This document shows, in pieces, positions 52,343 through 62,769 of a stretch of 64,000 nucleotides of DNA. The position numbers and the translations under genes are program-made. How positions within the stretch are numbered: the first letter of the stretch is position 1; each line of letters begins with the position of its first letter. The notes beneath the pieces are model-generated. The model saw nothing but the letters and a program-made list of their open reading frames with translations, ran no database searches and was not told the DNA's origin. Origin of the DNA: Oxalobacteraceae bacterium (GTDB taxonomy: Bacteria; Pseudomonadota; Gammaproteobacteria; Burkholderiales; Burkholderiaceae_D); contig JAIXXZ010000074.1 of the NCBI GenBank assembly GCA_027490465.1, forward strand, positions 1 to 64,000. The letters run 5' to 3'.

Positions 52343-53146
52343 GTGCCCAACCTCGTCGACATTCATGATCTGCACTTCGGCTACGGCGACCGGCTGATCC
52401 TGTCCGGTCTGAGCATGGAGTTCCACCGCGGGAAAGTGATTGCGATCATGGGTGGCTCTGGTTCTGGCAAGACCACGGTACTGCGTCTGATAGGTGGCCA
52501 GTTGCGGGCACAATCAGGAAGCGTCACCGTGGAAGGGCAGGAGGTGTCGTCGCTGAGCCTGGATGCTCTGTATCGCATGCGCCGACGCATGGGCATGCTG
52601 TTTCAGCATGGCGCGCTGTTTACCGATCTGTCGGTCTTCGACAACGTCGCTTTTCCCTTGCGCGAAAATACAGCCCTGCCTGAGGTGATGATTCGTGACC
52701 TGGTCCTGCTCAAGCTTCATGCAGTCGGCCTGTCGAATGCCGCGTCACTGAAGCCCGCCGAGATCTCCGGCGGCATGGCCAGACGCGTGGCATTGGCCAG
52801 AGCGGTCGCCCTGGATCCACAGCTGATCATGTACGACGAACCTTTTGCGGGTCTCGATCCGATTTCCATGGGCGTGATCGCCAATCTGATACGCAAGCTC
52901 AATGATGCGCTGGGATCGACAACGATTCTGGTGTCTCATGATGTGCATGAATCTTTCATGATTGCCGATTATGTGTATTTCCTCTCCCAGGGCCGGATCG
53001 TCGCGCATGGCTCGCCGGCACAGATGATGGCCTCGGACGATCCTTATGTGAAGCAATTCGTGCATGCACAGGCCGATGGCCCGGTGCCGTTTCATTATCC
53101 TGGACGCTCGATTACCGAGCAGCTTGGTGTGGCAGGGCGGCCATGA
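52343..53146 (+). CDS. mlaF: Phospholipid ABC transporter ATP-binding protein MlaF
   Basis: MlaF is the ATPase of the MlaFEDB complex that moves phospholipids between inner and outer membranes to maintain outer membrane asymmetry. The 267-residue protein starts at GTG and has Walker A (GGSGSGKTTVLRLIGG), Q-loop (MLFQHGALFTDL), signature (ISGGMARRVALARAV), Walker B (IMYDEPFAGLDP) and the H-loop (LVSHDVHES). It overlaps mlaE by four bases. Confidence 0.95.
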   Translation: MPNLVDIHDLHFGYGDRLILSGLSMEFHRGKVIAIMGGSGSGKTTVLRLIGGQLRAQSGSVTVEGQEVSSLSLDALYRMRRRMGMLFQHGALFTDLSVFDNVAFPLRENTALPEVMIRDLVLLKLHAVGLSNAASLKPAEISGGMARRVALARAVALDPQLIMYDEPFAGLDPISMGVIANLIRKLNDALGSTTILVSHDVHESFMIADYVYFLSQGRIVAHGSPAQMMASDDPYVKQFVHAQADGPVPFHYPGRSITEQLGVAGRP

Positions 53147-53922
53147 TGCTGGACGGACTGGCCCGCATCGGCAGCAACGTACGGCTCGGCCTTGCGGCGC
53201 TGGGCGTGTCAGCGCGCACATTTGTCTCCCTGGTGGCCGCTACCGGTTCGCTGTGGCGCAGGCCACGCCTGGTTAGCGATCAGGTGCATTTCATCGGTAA
53301 CTATTCGCTGGTGATCATTGCAGTTTCAGGTTTGTTTGTCGGTTTCGTGCTGGGCTTGCAGGGGTACTACACGCTCAATAAATACGGCTCCGAGCAGGCG
53401 CTGGGTTTGCTGGTTGCCTTGTCCCTGATTCGCGAACTGGGACCGGTCGTCACCGCCTTGTTGTTCGCGGGCCGCGCTGGCACGTCGCTGACCGCTGAGA
53501 TTGGTCTGATGAAAGCCACTGAGCAGCTGAGTGCGATGGAGATGATGGCGGTCGATCCCATGCGTCGGGTACTGGCGCCCCGGTTTCTGGCCGGCGTGAT
53601 TGCGATGCCGGTGCTGGCCGCCATTTTCAGTGCCGTGGGTGTGCTGGGCGGTTATATTGTGGGTGTGCGGCTGATTGGCGTGGACGAAGGCGCTTTCTGG
53701 TCGCAGATGCAGGCGGGTGTGGATGTCTGGGCTGATGTGGCCAACGGCGTGATCAAGAGTGCCGTGTTTGGGGTGGCGGTGACCTACATCGCGCTCTACG
53801 AAGGCTACTGCGCGGCGCCCACCCCCGAGGGCGTGGCGCGTGCTACCACCCGCACGGTCGTGATTGGTTCATTGATGGTGCTGTGGCTGGACTTCCTGCT
53901 CACGGCGCTGATGTTTTCCTGA
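53143..53922 (+). CDS. mlaE: Phospholipid ABC transporter permease MlaE
   Basis: MlaE is the integral membrane permease of the Mla transporter. The 259-residue protein shows the MlaE/Ttg2B pattern: an interfacial N-terminal helix, five or so membrane segments, LSLIRELGPVVTALLFAGRAGTS and MKATEQLSAMEMMAVDPMRRVLAPRF, the EQL/coupling region. It follows mlaF with an ATGA overlap. Confidence 0.95.
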   Translation: MMLDGLARIGSNVRLGLAALGVSARTFVSLVAATGSLWRRPRLVSDQVHFIGNYSLVIIAVSGLFVGFVLGLQGYYTLNKYGSEQALGLLVALSLIRELGPVVTALLFAGRAGTSLTAEIGLMKATEQLSAMEMMAVDPMRRVLAPRFLAGVIAMPVLAAIFSAVGVLGGYIVGVRLIGVDEGAFWSQMQAGVDVWADVANGVIKSAVFGVAVTYIALYEGYCAAPTPEGVARATTRTVVIGSLMVLWLDFLLTALMFS

Positions 53923-53929
53923 GGCAAAG

Positions 53930-54409
53930 ATGCAACGCAAATCTCTCGATATCTGGGTGGGGCTGTTCGTGCTGCTGGGTGCACTCGCCGTCATGTTTTT
54001 GGCGCTCAAGGTGGGCAACATGAGCTCCATGAGTTTCGGACCCAGCTATACCGTCATCGCGCGTTTTGACAATATCGGTGGTCTCAAGCCTCGTGCACCC
54101 GTTAAGAGTGCCGGCGTGGTGGTTGGGCGTGTGGAATCCATTGCCTTCAATGACAAGACCTTTCAGGCGCAGGTGACTTTGCGATTGCAGGGTGAGGTTC
54201 AGTTTCCCAAGGACAGTTCGGCAAAGATTCTGACGTCGGGTTTGCTGGGTGAGCAGTACATCGGTATTGAGCCTGGCGGTGACGATAAAAATTTTGCAGA
54301 GGGCGACCGCATCAAGAGCACGCAATCAGCCATCGTGCTGGAAAATCTCATCAGCCAGTTCTTGTTCAGCAAGGCGGCTGACAGCAGCGCTGAGGGGAAG
54401 AACAAATGA
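53930..54409 (+). CDS. mlaD: Phospholipid ABC transporter substrate-binding protein MlaD
   Basis: MlaD is an inner-membrane-anchored MCE protein forming a hexameric ring for lipid passage. The 159-residue protein has one N-terminal membrane helix (IWVGLFVLLGALAVMFLALK) and a single MCE domain (YTVIARFDNIGGLKPRAPVKSAGVVVGRV). A short C-terminal hydrophobic helix follows (IVLENLISQFLF). It overlaps mlaA by four bases. Confidence 0.95.
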   Translation: MQRKSLDIWVGLFVLLGALAVMFLALKVGNMSSMSFGPSYTVIARFDNIGGLKPRAPVKSAGVVVGRVESIAFNDKTFQAQVTLRLQGEVQFPKDSSAKILTSGLLGEQYIGIEPGGDDKNFAEGDRIKSTQSAIVLENLISQFLFSKAADSSAEGKNK

Positions 54410-55128
54410 GCAGGTCAAAGGCTATAACGAGATGGATGACCATCGTGCTGATGACCGCGTTGCTCACCGCTTGTGCGAGTCTGCCCTCGGGCTCCACGGC
54501 AGATCCGCGCGACCCGTTCGAGCGCTACAACCGAGCGATGTTCAGCTTCAACCAGACGGTTGATGACAAGGTACTCAAGCCGGTGGCTACGGGCTATGTG
54601 AATGTGATTCCTTCGATGATACGCACCGCGATTGGCAATTTTTTCGGCAATATCGGTGATGTGTGGACTGCGGTAAATAATTATCTGCAAGGCAAGCCTC
54701 GTGAGGGCACCAGCGATGTCGCGCGTGTTGTGTTGAATTCCACATTTGGCATTGTCGGATTGATTGACGTGGCCACGCCGGCGGGTTTGGTTCAGCACGG
54801 TGAAGATTTTGGTCAGACGCTGGGTGTCTGGGGTGTGAAATCAGGCCCTTATCTGGTTCTGCCGATTCTGGGTGCCAGTACGGTGCGCGATGGCTTGGCC
54901 CGGACTCTGGATCTGTATGCAGATCCGATCACTCAGATCGACAGTGCTCGCGTGCAGAATAGTGCGAGAGCGCTGCGTCTTGTGGATGATCGTGCTGCTT
55001 TGCTGGATTCCACGCGCATGATGGAAGATGCGGCCCTCGACCCCTATCTGTTCGTCCGAGATGCTTATTTGCAACGACGCGAGAGCCGGGTCAGAGATGG
55101 CAAGTCTGACCAGGGAGAGGCTGAATAA
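54406..55128 (+). CDS. mlaA: Outer membrane lipoprotein MlaA (VacJ)
   Basis: MlaA removes mislocalised phospholipids from the outer leaflet of the outer membrane and hands them to MlaC. The 240-residue protein has a lipoprotein signal (lipobox LLTACA) and the VacJ core (DPFERYNRAMFSFNQTVDD, FGQTLGVWGVKSGPYLVLPILG and RDAYLQRRESR). Here mlaA lies inside the mla operon, between mlaD and mlaC, unlike in E. coli. The last five codons and the stop (QGEAE-stop) are encoded by the left end of repeat copy D, so the C terminus has probably been replaced by the insertion. Confidence 0.95.
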   Translation: MSRSKAITRWMTIVLMTALLTACASLPSGSTADPRDPFERYNRAMFSFNQTVDDKVLKPVATGYVNVIPSMIRTAIGNFFGNIGDVWTAVNNYLQGKPREGTSDVARVVLNSTFGIVGLIDVATPAGLVQHGEDFGQTLGVWGVKSGPYLVLPILGASTVRDGLARTLDLYADPITQIDSARVQNSARALRLVDDRAALLDSTRMMEDAALDPYLFVRDAYLQRRESRVRDGKSDQGEAE

Positions 55129-55243
55129 GTCCCCTTTTGATGGCGAGTCAGCGCAGCTGCGCGGCCGGGTGATGAAAAATCAGGAGCCTGGCGCCATTTT
55201 CCTCGCCGAAAAATTTCCGCTGTCTTTTGATCACTGCTTCCCT
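55112..55243 (+). repeat. MITE-like repeat, copy D
   Basis: This is a 132-bp element with left end AGGGAGAGGCTGAATAAG and right end TTTTGATCACTGCTTCCCT. The core GATGGCGAGTCAGCGCAGC is related to copies A-C, but its middle is more diverged. It begins inside the mlaA reading frame and separates mlaA from mlaC. Confidence 0.7.
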
Positions 55244-55281
55244 AGCCAGTTCCAGCGGCTGTGATGGAGTTGCAACGGTTT

Positions 55282-55311
55282 TTGGCGATTCGTGCTTGCT
55301 TTGGTTATCAT
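55282..55311 (+). promoter_or_regulatory. Candidate promoter for mlaC-mlaB
   Basis: TTGGCG and TATCAT (five of six -10 matches) are separated by 18 bases, 56 bases before the mlaC ATG and downstream of repeat copy D. It would let mlaCB be transcribed independently of mlaFEDA. Confidence 0.45.
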
Positions 55312-55366
55312 CTGCTCATGACCCCGAGCGCCGATGGGCTTTCAATCCCGACATTGCCAATAATTT

Positions 55367-56014
55367 ATGAAATTCTTTAAAACACTGCCCGCCTGTTTCG
55401 CCCTGCTGTTGCTCTTCACTGCCGCGAGTGCCAGCGCGCAGCAAGAAGCACCAGACGCTCTGGTCAAGCGCATCAGTCAGGAAATTCTGGATCTGGCGAA
55501 AACCGATCAGCAAATACAGGCGGGTAATCAGCAGCGCATCATGGAAGTGGTGCAGTCCAAAATTATTCCTCATGTGGATTTTCAGCGGATGACAGCAATG
55601 GCCTCGGGTCGTTTCTGGCGTGAGGCCACTCCGGAACAGCAAGCCGCGCTGACCACCGAATTCCGGCTGCTATTGATCCACACCTATTCCGGCGCGATTA
55701 CGCAGATTCGTAATCAGAGGCTGGATTTCAAGCCTTTACGGGCAGACCCTAACGATACGGAAGTCGAGGTCAGAACCAGCGTGGTGCAGGCGCGCGGTGA
55801 GGCCATGCAGCTTAACTATCGGCTTGAGAAAACGGCGACTGGCTGGAAGATTTATGACGTGAATATCCTCGGCGCCTGGCTGGTGGAGACCTACAAAGGC
55901 AGCTTTGCCACCGAAATCGGCAAGGGTGGTATCGACGGCCTGATCAAGACACTGGCAGACCGCAATCGGCGGCTGGCTGCAGTTCCTCCCAAGCCGCCCG
56001 CCGGAAAAAGCTGA
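55367..56014 (+). CDS. mlaC: Periplasmic phospholipid-binding protein MlaC
   Basis: MlaC ferries phospholipids across the periplasm between MlaA and MlaFEDB. The 215-residue protein has a signal peptide ending near ASASA and the Ttg2/MlaC core (VVQSKIIPHVDFQRMTAMASG, FWREATPEQQAALTTEFR and WKIYDVNILGAWLVETYKGSF). The start codon has no obvious Shine-Dalgarno sequence. The repeat copy D insertion puts it 238 bases from mlaA, whereas mlaB follows after three bases. Confidence 0.94.
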   Translation: MKFFKTLPACFALLLLFTAASASAQQEAPDALVKRISQEILDLAKTDQQIQAGNQQRIMEVVQSKIIPHVDFQRMTAMASGRFWREATPEQQAALTTEFRLLLIHTYSGAITQIRNQRLDFKPLRADPNDTEVEVRTSVVQARGEAMQLNYRLEKTATGWKIYDVNILGAWLVETYKGSFATEIGKGGIDGLIKTLADRNRRLAAVPPKPPAGKS

Positions 56015-56017
56015 GGC

Positions 56018-56293
56018 ATGACGTATTTCCCGATCTCACTCACGATGCAGGATGCGGCCAGTGGACTGCAGCCGGGGCTGGATGCGATTCGCAACGGCGC
56101 TGCCGAAATCGATCTTTCGCGTTTGGAGCGTTTTGATTCTGCCGCAGTGGCAGCTCTGCTGGTATGGCGTCGCGCGGCACAGTCGGCTGGCCTCTCGCTG
56201 CGCATAGCGAGTGTTCCCGCGGGCCTGCAAAGCCTCGCAAATTTGTACGGTGTCACTGAGCTGCTGGAGAGCCGAGCTTCAGCTACGCAATAG
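56018..56293 (+). CDS. mlaB: STAS-domain protein MlaB
   Basis: MlaB is the small cytoplasmic STAS protein that binds MlaF and stabilises the transporter. The 91-residue product matches in size and shows the STAS segment IDLSRLERFDSAAVAALLVWRR, where the Ser after Asp is the conserved position. It starts three bases after mlaC. The family is divergent, so position supports the call as much as sequence. Confidence 0.85.
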   Translation: MTYFPISLTMQDAASGLQPGLDAIRNGAAEIDLSRLERFDSAAVAALLVWRRAAQSAGLSLRIASVPAGLQSLANLYGVTELLESRASATQ

Positions 56294-56295
56294 GC

Positions 56296-56400
56296 GCATC
56301 AAGCCTGAAATTTTTGTGGGCGAGAAATGATGCCAAACCTCTGATCTTCCAGGGCGCCGCACAGCAGAGCTACGCTAGCCTGCCCCGTCGCGCAGATTTG
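56296..56400 (-). repeat. Decayed MITE-like repeat, copy E
   Basis: On the plus strand, segments such as TTTTTGTG, CTCTGATCTTCCAGG and CGCACAGCAGAGCTACGCT line up in order with copy C. Terminal repeats are degraded and the limits are approximate. It fills most of the 212-base gap between mlaB and the following ABC gene. The remainder carries the TATAAT below. Confidence 0.5.
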
Positions 56401-56443
56401 CTGGAGGCATCCTCAAGTTACCGTTACCACTCGGAAAATCCCC

Positions 56444-56449
56444 TATAAT
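56444..56449 (+). promoter_or_regulatory. Candidate -10 for the ABC-2 exporter operon
   Basis: A perfect TATAAT lies 57 bases before the ABC ATPase ATG, just downstream of decayed repeat E. No clear -35 is present (TTACCG is 20 bases upstream). Confidence 0.4.
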
Positions 56450-56505
56450 CAATGACTTTGCGCCGCCACCGGGCGGCGCGTTGTATTTTTACCTTTCCTG
56501 CCACC

Positions 56506-57417
56506 ATGGCCGCCATCCAGATTGATCAAGTCAAAAAGCGCTTCGGCACCTTGCAGGCGCTGGGCGGCGTATCGCTGGAGATTGCCGAAGGCGAGTTCTT
56601 TGGCTTGCTGGGCCCGAACGGTGCCGGCAAAACGACCCTGATTTCCATCATCGCCGGGCTCTCGCGCGCAGATGAAGGCCATGTGAGCATTCATGGCCAT
56701 GATGTCGTCTCAGACTACCGCCGTGCGCGCCAGTGCATCGGTGTGGTGCCGCAGGAGTTGGTCTTCGATCCTTTCTTCACGGTGCGTGAAACGCTGCGCA
56801 TGCAGTCCGGCTACTTCGGCATTCGCGACAACGATGCCTGGATTGATGAGGTGATGCACAACCTCGACCTCACGTCCAAGGCCGATAGCAATATGCGCTC
56901 CCTGTCCGGTGGGATGAAGCGCCGCGTACTGGTTGCGCAGGCGCTGGTACACAAGCCGCCGGTCATCATGCTCGATGAACCGACCGCGGGTGTGGATGTG
57001 GAATTGCGCCAGACCTTGTGGAATTTCATTGGCCGTCTCAACCGCGAGGGTCACACCGTGGTGCTGACGACGCACTATCTGGAAGAGGCACAGGCCTTGT
57101 GCAATCGCATTGCCATGCTCAAGGCCGGCAAGGTGGTGGCGCTGGATTCCACCGCCGCACTAATCCGCCGGATATCAGGTTCTCAGCTGGTGGTGCGCCT
57201 TGCCGAAGGCAGCCTGCCGCCCTCACTCGCACATCTGGTCTCTCATCCGGAGAATGCGTCGTCTCAAGGACAGTACACCTTGCGTGTGAATCACCATGAG
57301 GAGGTTGAACCGATGCTGGCTGCGTTGCGCACATCGGGCGCAAAGCTTGAGGATCTTCAGCTGCATCAGGCCGACCTGGAGGATGTGTTCATTCAGATTA
57401 TGGGCAAATCATCATGA
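56506..57417 (+). CDS. ABC-2 type transporter ATP-binding protein (YadG-like)
   Basis: This is the ATPase of an ABC-2 exporter. I start at 56506 (MAAIQIDQVKKRF; 303 residues); the track start adds 18 residues. It has Walker A ([14 protein letters not shown]), Q-loop (VVPQELVFDP), signature ([15 protein letters not shown]), Walker B (VIMLDEPTAGVDV) and the H-loop (VLTTHYLEEAQ). The gene pair with the next permease resembles E. coli yadGH, whose substrate is unknown. Its placement between mlaB and ibaG is seen in related betaproteobacteria as I recall. Confidence 0.85.
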   Translation: MAAIQIDQVKKRFGTLQALGGVSLEIAEGEFFGLLGPNGAGKTTLISIIAGLSRADEGHVSIHGHDVVSDYRRARQCIGVVPQELVFDPFFTVRETLRMQSGYFGIRDNDAWIDEVMHNLDLTSKADSNMRSLSGGMKRRVLVAQALVHKPPVIMLDEPTAGVDVELRQTLWNFIGRLNREGHTVVLTTHYLEEAQALCNRIAMLKAGKVVALDSTAALIRRISGSQLVVRLAEGSLPPSLAHLVSHPENASSQGQYTLRVNHHEEVEPMLAALRTSGAKLEDLQLHQADLEDVFIQIMGKSS

Positions 57418-58169
57418 CGGGCTTTCAGACGCTGTTTTACAAAGAGCTGCTGCGCTTCTGGAAGGTGGCAACGCAGACACTGACGGCGCCCATTGTGACG
57501 GCGATGCTGTACCTGCTGATCTTTGGTCATGTACTTGAGGCGCATGTGCAGGTGTTTCCCGGCGTGTCCTACACCGCATTTCTGGTGCCGGGTCTGGTGA
57601 TGATGAGTGTGTTGCAAAATGCATTTGCCAATTCATCGTCATCCCTGATCCAGTCCAAGATCACCGGAAATCTGGTGTTTGTGTTGTTGGCCCCCTTGTC
57701 GCACTGGGAACTCTATGGCGCTTACGTACTGGCGGCGATGGTGCGCGGTTTGGCAGTGGGCGCTGGCGTGTTTCTGATCACCGTGTGGTTTGCAAAGCTC
57801 TCTTTTGTGGCGCCATTCTGGATATTGCTGTTCGCGCTGCTGGGCGCAGCGATTCTCGCTACCATGGGTTTGTTGGCGGGGATCTGGGCCGAAAAATTCG
57901 ATCAGCTGGCAGCCTTTCAGAATTTCCTGATCGTACCGGCGACTTTTCTGGCCGGCGTGTTTTACTCGGTGCATTCGCTGCCGCCTTTCTGGCTGGCTGT
58001 GTCGCATGCGAACCCGTTTTTTTATATGATCGATGGCTTTCGTTATGGTTTCTTTGGCCATTCGGATGTACCGCCCACGACCAGTCTGCTGATCGTGGTG
58101 AGCTTTCTGGTTTTGCTTGCGGGTCTGGCGGTCAGGCTGCTCAAGCGTGGCTACAAACTTCGTCACTGA
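57414..58169 (+). CDS. ABC-2 type transporter permease (YadH-like)
   Basis: This is the membrane component paired with the preceding ATPase; it overlaps it by four bases. The 251-residue protein has about six hydrophobic segments and the family elements YTAFLVPGLVMMSVLQNAFAN, FLAGVFYSVHSLPPFW and NPFFYMIDGFRYGFFGHSD. The substrate is unknown. Whether the pair has any link to Mla lipid transport is not shown by the sequence. Confidence 0.85.
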   Translation: MTGFQTLFYKELLRFWKVATQTLTAPIVTAMLYLLIFGHVLEAHVQVFPGVSYTAFLVPGLVMMSVLQNAFANSSSSLIQSKITGNLVFVLLAPLSHWELYGAYVLAAMVRGLAVGAGVFLITVWFAKLSFVAPFWILLFALLGAAILATMGLLAGIWAEKFDQLAAFQNFLIVPATFLAGVFYSVHSLPPFWLAVSHANPFFYMIDGFRYGFFGHSDVPPTTSLLIVVSFLVLLAGLAVRLLKRGYKLRH

Positions 58170-58204
58170 TACCCAACTATTCATTTTTGTGCAAAGGCAA
58201 AATC

Positions 58205-59690
<1,486 letters not shown>

Positions 59691-59691
<1 letters not shown>

Positions 59692-60344
59692 TGAACCAAA
59701 CGCTCACGCTGGCGCTTTCCAAAGGGCGCATCTTCGACGAGACCCTGCCGCTACTTGAAGCGGCCGGCATACACGTCACCGAAGATCCCGAGAAATCACG
59801 CAAGCTGATTCTGCCGACCAGCGACCCGCAGTTGCGTGTGGTGATCGTGCGGGCATCTGATGTCCCGACCTATGTGCAATATGGCGCAGCAGATTTTGGT
59901 GTTGCGGGTAAAGACGTACTGCTTGAGCACGGCGGTGAAGGCTTGTATCAGCCTGTTGATTTGCAGATCGCCAAATGCCGGATGTCGGTGGCAGTGCAGG
60001 CGGGTTTTGATTACGCCAGTGCCGTGCGTCAGGGTGCGCGTTTGCGCGTCGCGACCAAATATGTACAGGTGGCGCGCGAACACTTCGCCGCCAAGGGCGT
60101 GCATGTAGATCTGATCAAACTCTACGGCTCCATGGAGCTCGGTCCGCTGGTGGGCTTGTCGGATGCGATTGTCGATCTGGTTTCGACCGGCAGCACGCTG
60201 CGCGCCAATCATCTGGTTGAGGTGGAGCAGATCATGGAAATTTCATCACGTCTGGTCGTCAACCAGGCGGCGCTCAAGCTCAAGCGCGAAAAACTGCAAC
60301 CTATCATTGATGCCTTTGCCAAGGCATCGCTTCGTGAAAAATAA
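59691..60344 (+). CDS. hisG: ATP phosphoribosyltransferase, short form
   Basis: HisG starts histidine synthesis by joining ATP and PRPP. The 217-residue protein is the short form, which lacks the C-terminal regulatory domain and normally needs HisZ. hisZ is not in the window, as is usual for betaproteobacteria where it lies elsewhere. Motifs include [16 protein letters not shown] and the PRPP loop [15 protein letters not shown]. It heads the hisGDCBH order, joined to murA by a TAATG overlap. Confidence 0.96.
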
Positions 60345-60348
60345 CATC

Positions 60349-61662
60349 ATGTCCGTAGTCATACGCCAGCTCGATTCCGCCGACAAAGACTTTCAAGCCA
60401 AACTGATGGCGGTACTTGCTTTCGAGGCGTCGGAAGACGAAGCCATCGATCGTGCCGCTGCCAGCATCATTGCGGATGTGCGCCAGCGCGGCGATGCAGC
60501 GGTGCTTGAGTACACCCAGCGTTTCGATCATGTCGCCGCCACCAGCATGACAGCGCTCGAGATTCCGCGTGCGGCATTGCAGGCCGCACTGGCCAGTCTC
60601 GCGCCCGAGCGACGCGCTGCATTAACAGAGGCAGCAGATCGCGTGCGCAGCTATCACGAGCGTCAAAAGCAATCCTGCGGTTCGGATGGTTTTGCGTTCA
60701 CCGAAGCCGATGGCACTGTGCTTGGACAAAAAGTCACGCCGCTGGATCGAGTTGGCATTTACGTCCCGGGTGGCAAAGCGGCGTATCCCTCGTCGGTGCT
60801 GATGAATGCCATTCCCGCCAAAGTCGCCGGCGTGGCCGAAGTCATCATGGTCGTGCCCACCCCCGATGGCGTACAAAATCCGCTGGTGCTGGCCGCGGCA
60901 GAAATTGCCGGTGTCGATCGCGTGTTCACGATAGGCGGCGCCCAAGCCGTTGCCGCGCTCGCGTATGGCACGGCCACCATTCCTCAGGTCGACAAGATCG
61001 TTGGCCCCGGTAATGCCTATGTCGCGGCAGCCAAGCGCCGGGTGTTCGGCGTGGTCGGTATCGATATGATTGCCGGTCCTTCCGAGATTCTGGTGCTGGC
61101 TGACGGCAGCACGGATCCTGACTGGGTCGCGATGGATTTGTTCTCTCAGGCTGAGCATGATGAGCTCGCACAATCCATTCTGGTTTGTCCCGATGCCGCT
61201 TATCTGGCGCGCGTGGCGGACAGCGTCAATCGCCAGCTGGACGACATGCCTCGCAAAGAAGTGATTCGCACCTCGCTCACGAATCGCGGTGCGATGATCA
61301 AGGTGCGCGACATGGACGAAGCCTGCGACATCGCCAACCTGATCGCAGCGGAGCATCTGGAGATTTCGGCGGCGGATCCAACGCATTGGGCTGACAAGAT
61401 ACGGCATGCCGGTGCGATGTTCCTCGGGCGCTACTCGTCTGAATCGCTGGGCGATTATTGCGCCGGTCCCAATCACGTACTGCCCACCTCACGCACGGCG
61501 CGCTTCTCTTCGCCGCTGGGTGTCTATGATTTTCAGAAGCGCTCGTCGATCTTGCATGTCAGCGAGGCAGGCGCGCAGACACTGGGGCGCATCGCAGCCG
61601 AGCTGGCTTATGGTGAAGGTCTGCAAGCGCATGCACGTTCCGCCGAATTCCGGATGAAATGA
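60349..61662 (+). CDS. hisD: Histidinol dehydrogenase
   Basis: HisD oxidises histidinol to histidine in two NAD-dependent steps and binds zinc. I start at 60349 ([19 protein letters not shown], 437 residues), four bases after hisG; the track start lies inside hisG. Hallmarks are [27 protein letters not shown]-type, [14 protein letters not shown] and [10 protein letters not shown]. The Gln-His pair is in [10 protein letters not shown], and [20 protein letters not shown] lies near the C terminus. Confidence 0.97.
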   Translation: MSVVIRQLDSADKDFQAKLMAVLAFEASEDEAIDRAAASIIADVRQRGDAAVLEYTQRFDHVAATSMTALEIPRAALQAALASLAPERRAALTEAADRVRSYHERQKQSCGSDGFAFTEADGTVLGQKVTPLDRVGIYVPGGKAAYPSSVLMNAIPAKVAGVAEVIMVVPTPDGVQNPLVLAAAEIAGVDRVFTIGGAQAVAALAYGTATIPQVDKIVGPGNAYVAAAKRRVFGVVGIDMIAGPSEILVLADGSTDPDWVAMDLFSQAEHDELAQSILVCPDAAYLARVADSVNRQLDDMPRKEVIRTSLTNRGAMIKVRDMDEACDIANLIAAEHLEISAADPTHWADKIRHAGAMFLGRYSSESLGDYCAGPNHVLPTSRTARFSSPLGVYDFQKRSSILHVSEAGAQTLGRIAAELAYGEGLQAHARSAEFRMK

Positions 61663-61669
61663 GCTTCCC

Positions 61670-62758
61670 ATGTCCGTGATTCAGAACATCATCCGCGCCG
61701 ATGTGCGCTCGCTCTCGGCGTATCACGTGCCGGATGCTTCGGGGCTGGTCAAGCTCGATGCGATGGAAAATCCGTACACCCTGCCGGCCGACCTGCAGCA
61801 GGAACTCGGTCAGCGGCTTGCTGCGGTTGCCCTGAACCGCTATCCGGTACCTTCGTATGCCGGTCTCAAATCAGCGATTCGCAGTCAGCTGGGTGTGCCC
61901 GCAGGATTCGATGTGGTGCTGGGCAATGGCTCGGACGAATTGATCAGCATTGTCTCGGTCGCTTGTGCGAAACCCGGCGCAAAGGTGCTGGCGCCGCTAC
62001 CCGGTTTCGTGATGTACGCGATGTCGGCGCAGCTGGCCGGTATGGAATTCATTGGCGTGCCGCTGAAATCCGATCTGACGCTGGATCTGGATGCCATGCT
62101 CGATGCCATTCGTCGCCATCGTCCTGCGATCACCTATCTGGCCTATCCGAACAACCCGACCGGCAATCTGTTTGATATTGATGCCATTCTGGCGGTGCTG
62201 CGCGAAGTTGGTGATAGCGGCGTGGTGATTGTGGACGAGGCCTATCAGCCATTTGCGGGCACCACCTTCATGCCGCGACTGAGCGAGCATGAGAACCTGA
62301 TTGTGATGCGTACCATCTCCAAGCAGGGCTTGGCCGGTATACGTCTGGGCTATATGTCGGCCGCGCCCGCTTTGCTGGCCGAATTCGATAAGGTCCGTCC
62401 TCCCTACAACATCAATGTGCTGACCGAGGCGACGGCCAGCTTTGTGCTTGAACACCGCGATGTGCTGGATCAACAGGCGGGGGCTATCTGCAGCGAGCGA
62501 GCGTCTCTGTCGGTCGCACTGTCAGCCATTCCGGGTGTCCATGTCTTCCCGTCTGCCGCCAATTTCATTCTGCTGCGCATTGAGCGGCCGGGTCTGAGCG
62601 GCACTCAGGTCTTCGATCGGCTGCTGGCGCAAAAGGTACTGGTGAAAAATGTCGGTAAAATGCACGCGCTGCTGGAGAATTGTCTGCGGGTGACCGTAAG
62701 CACGCCGGCAGAAAATGCGCTCTTTCTGGCGGCGCTGCAATCGAGCCTGAATTCCTGA
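61670..62758 (+). CDS. hisC: Histidinol-phosphate aminotransferase
   Basis: HisC is a PLP enzyme converting imidazole acetol phosphate to histidinol phosphate. The 362-residue protein has the PLP lysine in [15 protein letters not shown], the Asp of [26 protein letters not shown] and the N-terminal KLDAMENPY. It starts seven bases after hisD in the his operon. Confidence 0.96.
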   Translation: MSVIQNIIRADVRSLSAYHVPDASGLVKLDAMENPYTLPADLQQELGQRLAAVALNRYPVPSYAGLKSAIRSQLGVPAGFDVVLGNGSDELISIVSVACAKPGAKVLAPLPGFVMYAMSAQLAGMEFIGVPLKSDLTLDLDAMLDAIRRHRPAITYLAYPNNPTGNLFDIDAILAVLREVGDSGVVIVDEAYQPFAGTTFMPRLSEHENLIVMRTISKQGLAGIRLGYMSAAPALLAEFDKVRPPYNINVLTEATASFVLEHRDVLDQQAGAICSERASLSVALSAIPGVHVFPSAANFILLRIERPGLSGTQVFDRLLAQKVLVKNVGKMHALLENCLRVTVSTPAENALFLAALQSSLNS

Positions 62759-62769
62759 CACCACTCATC

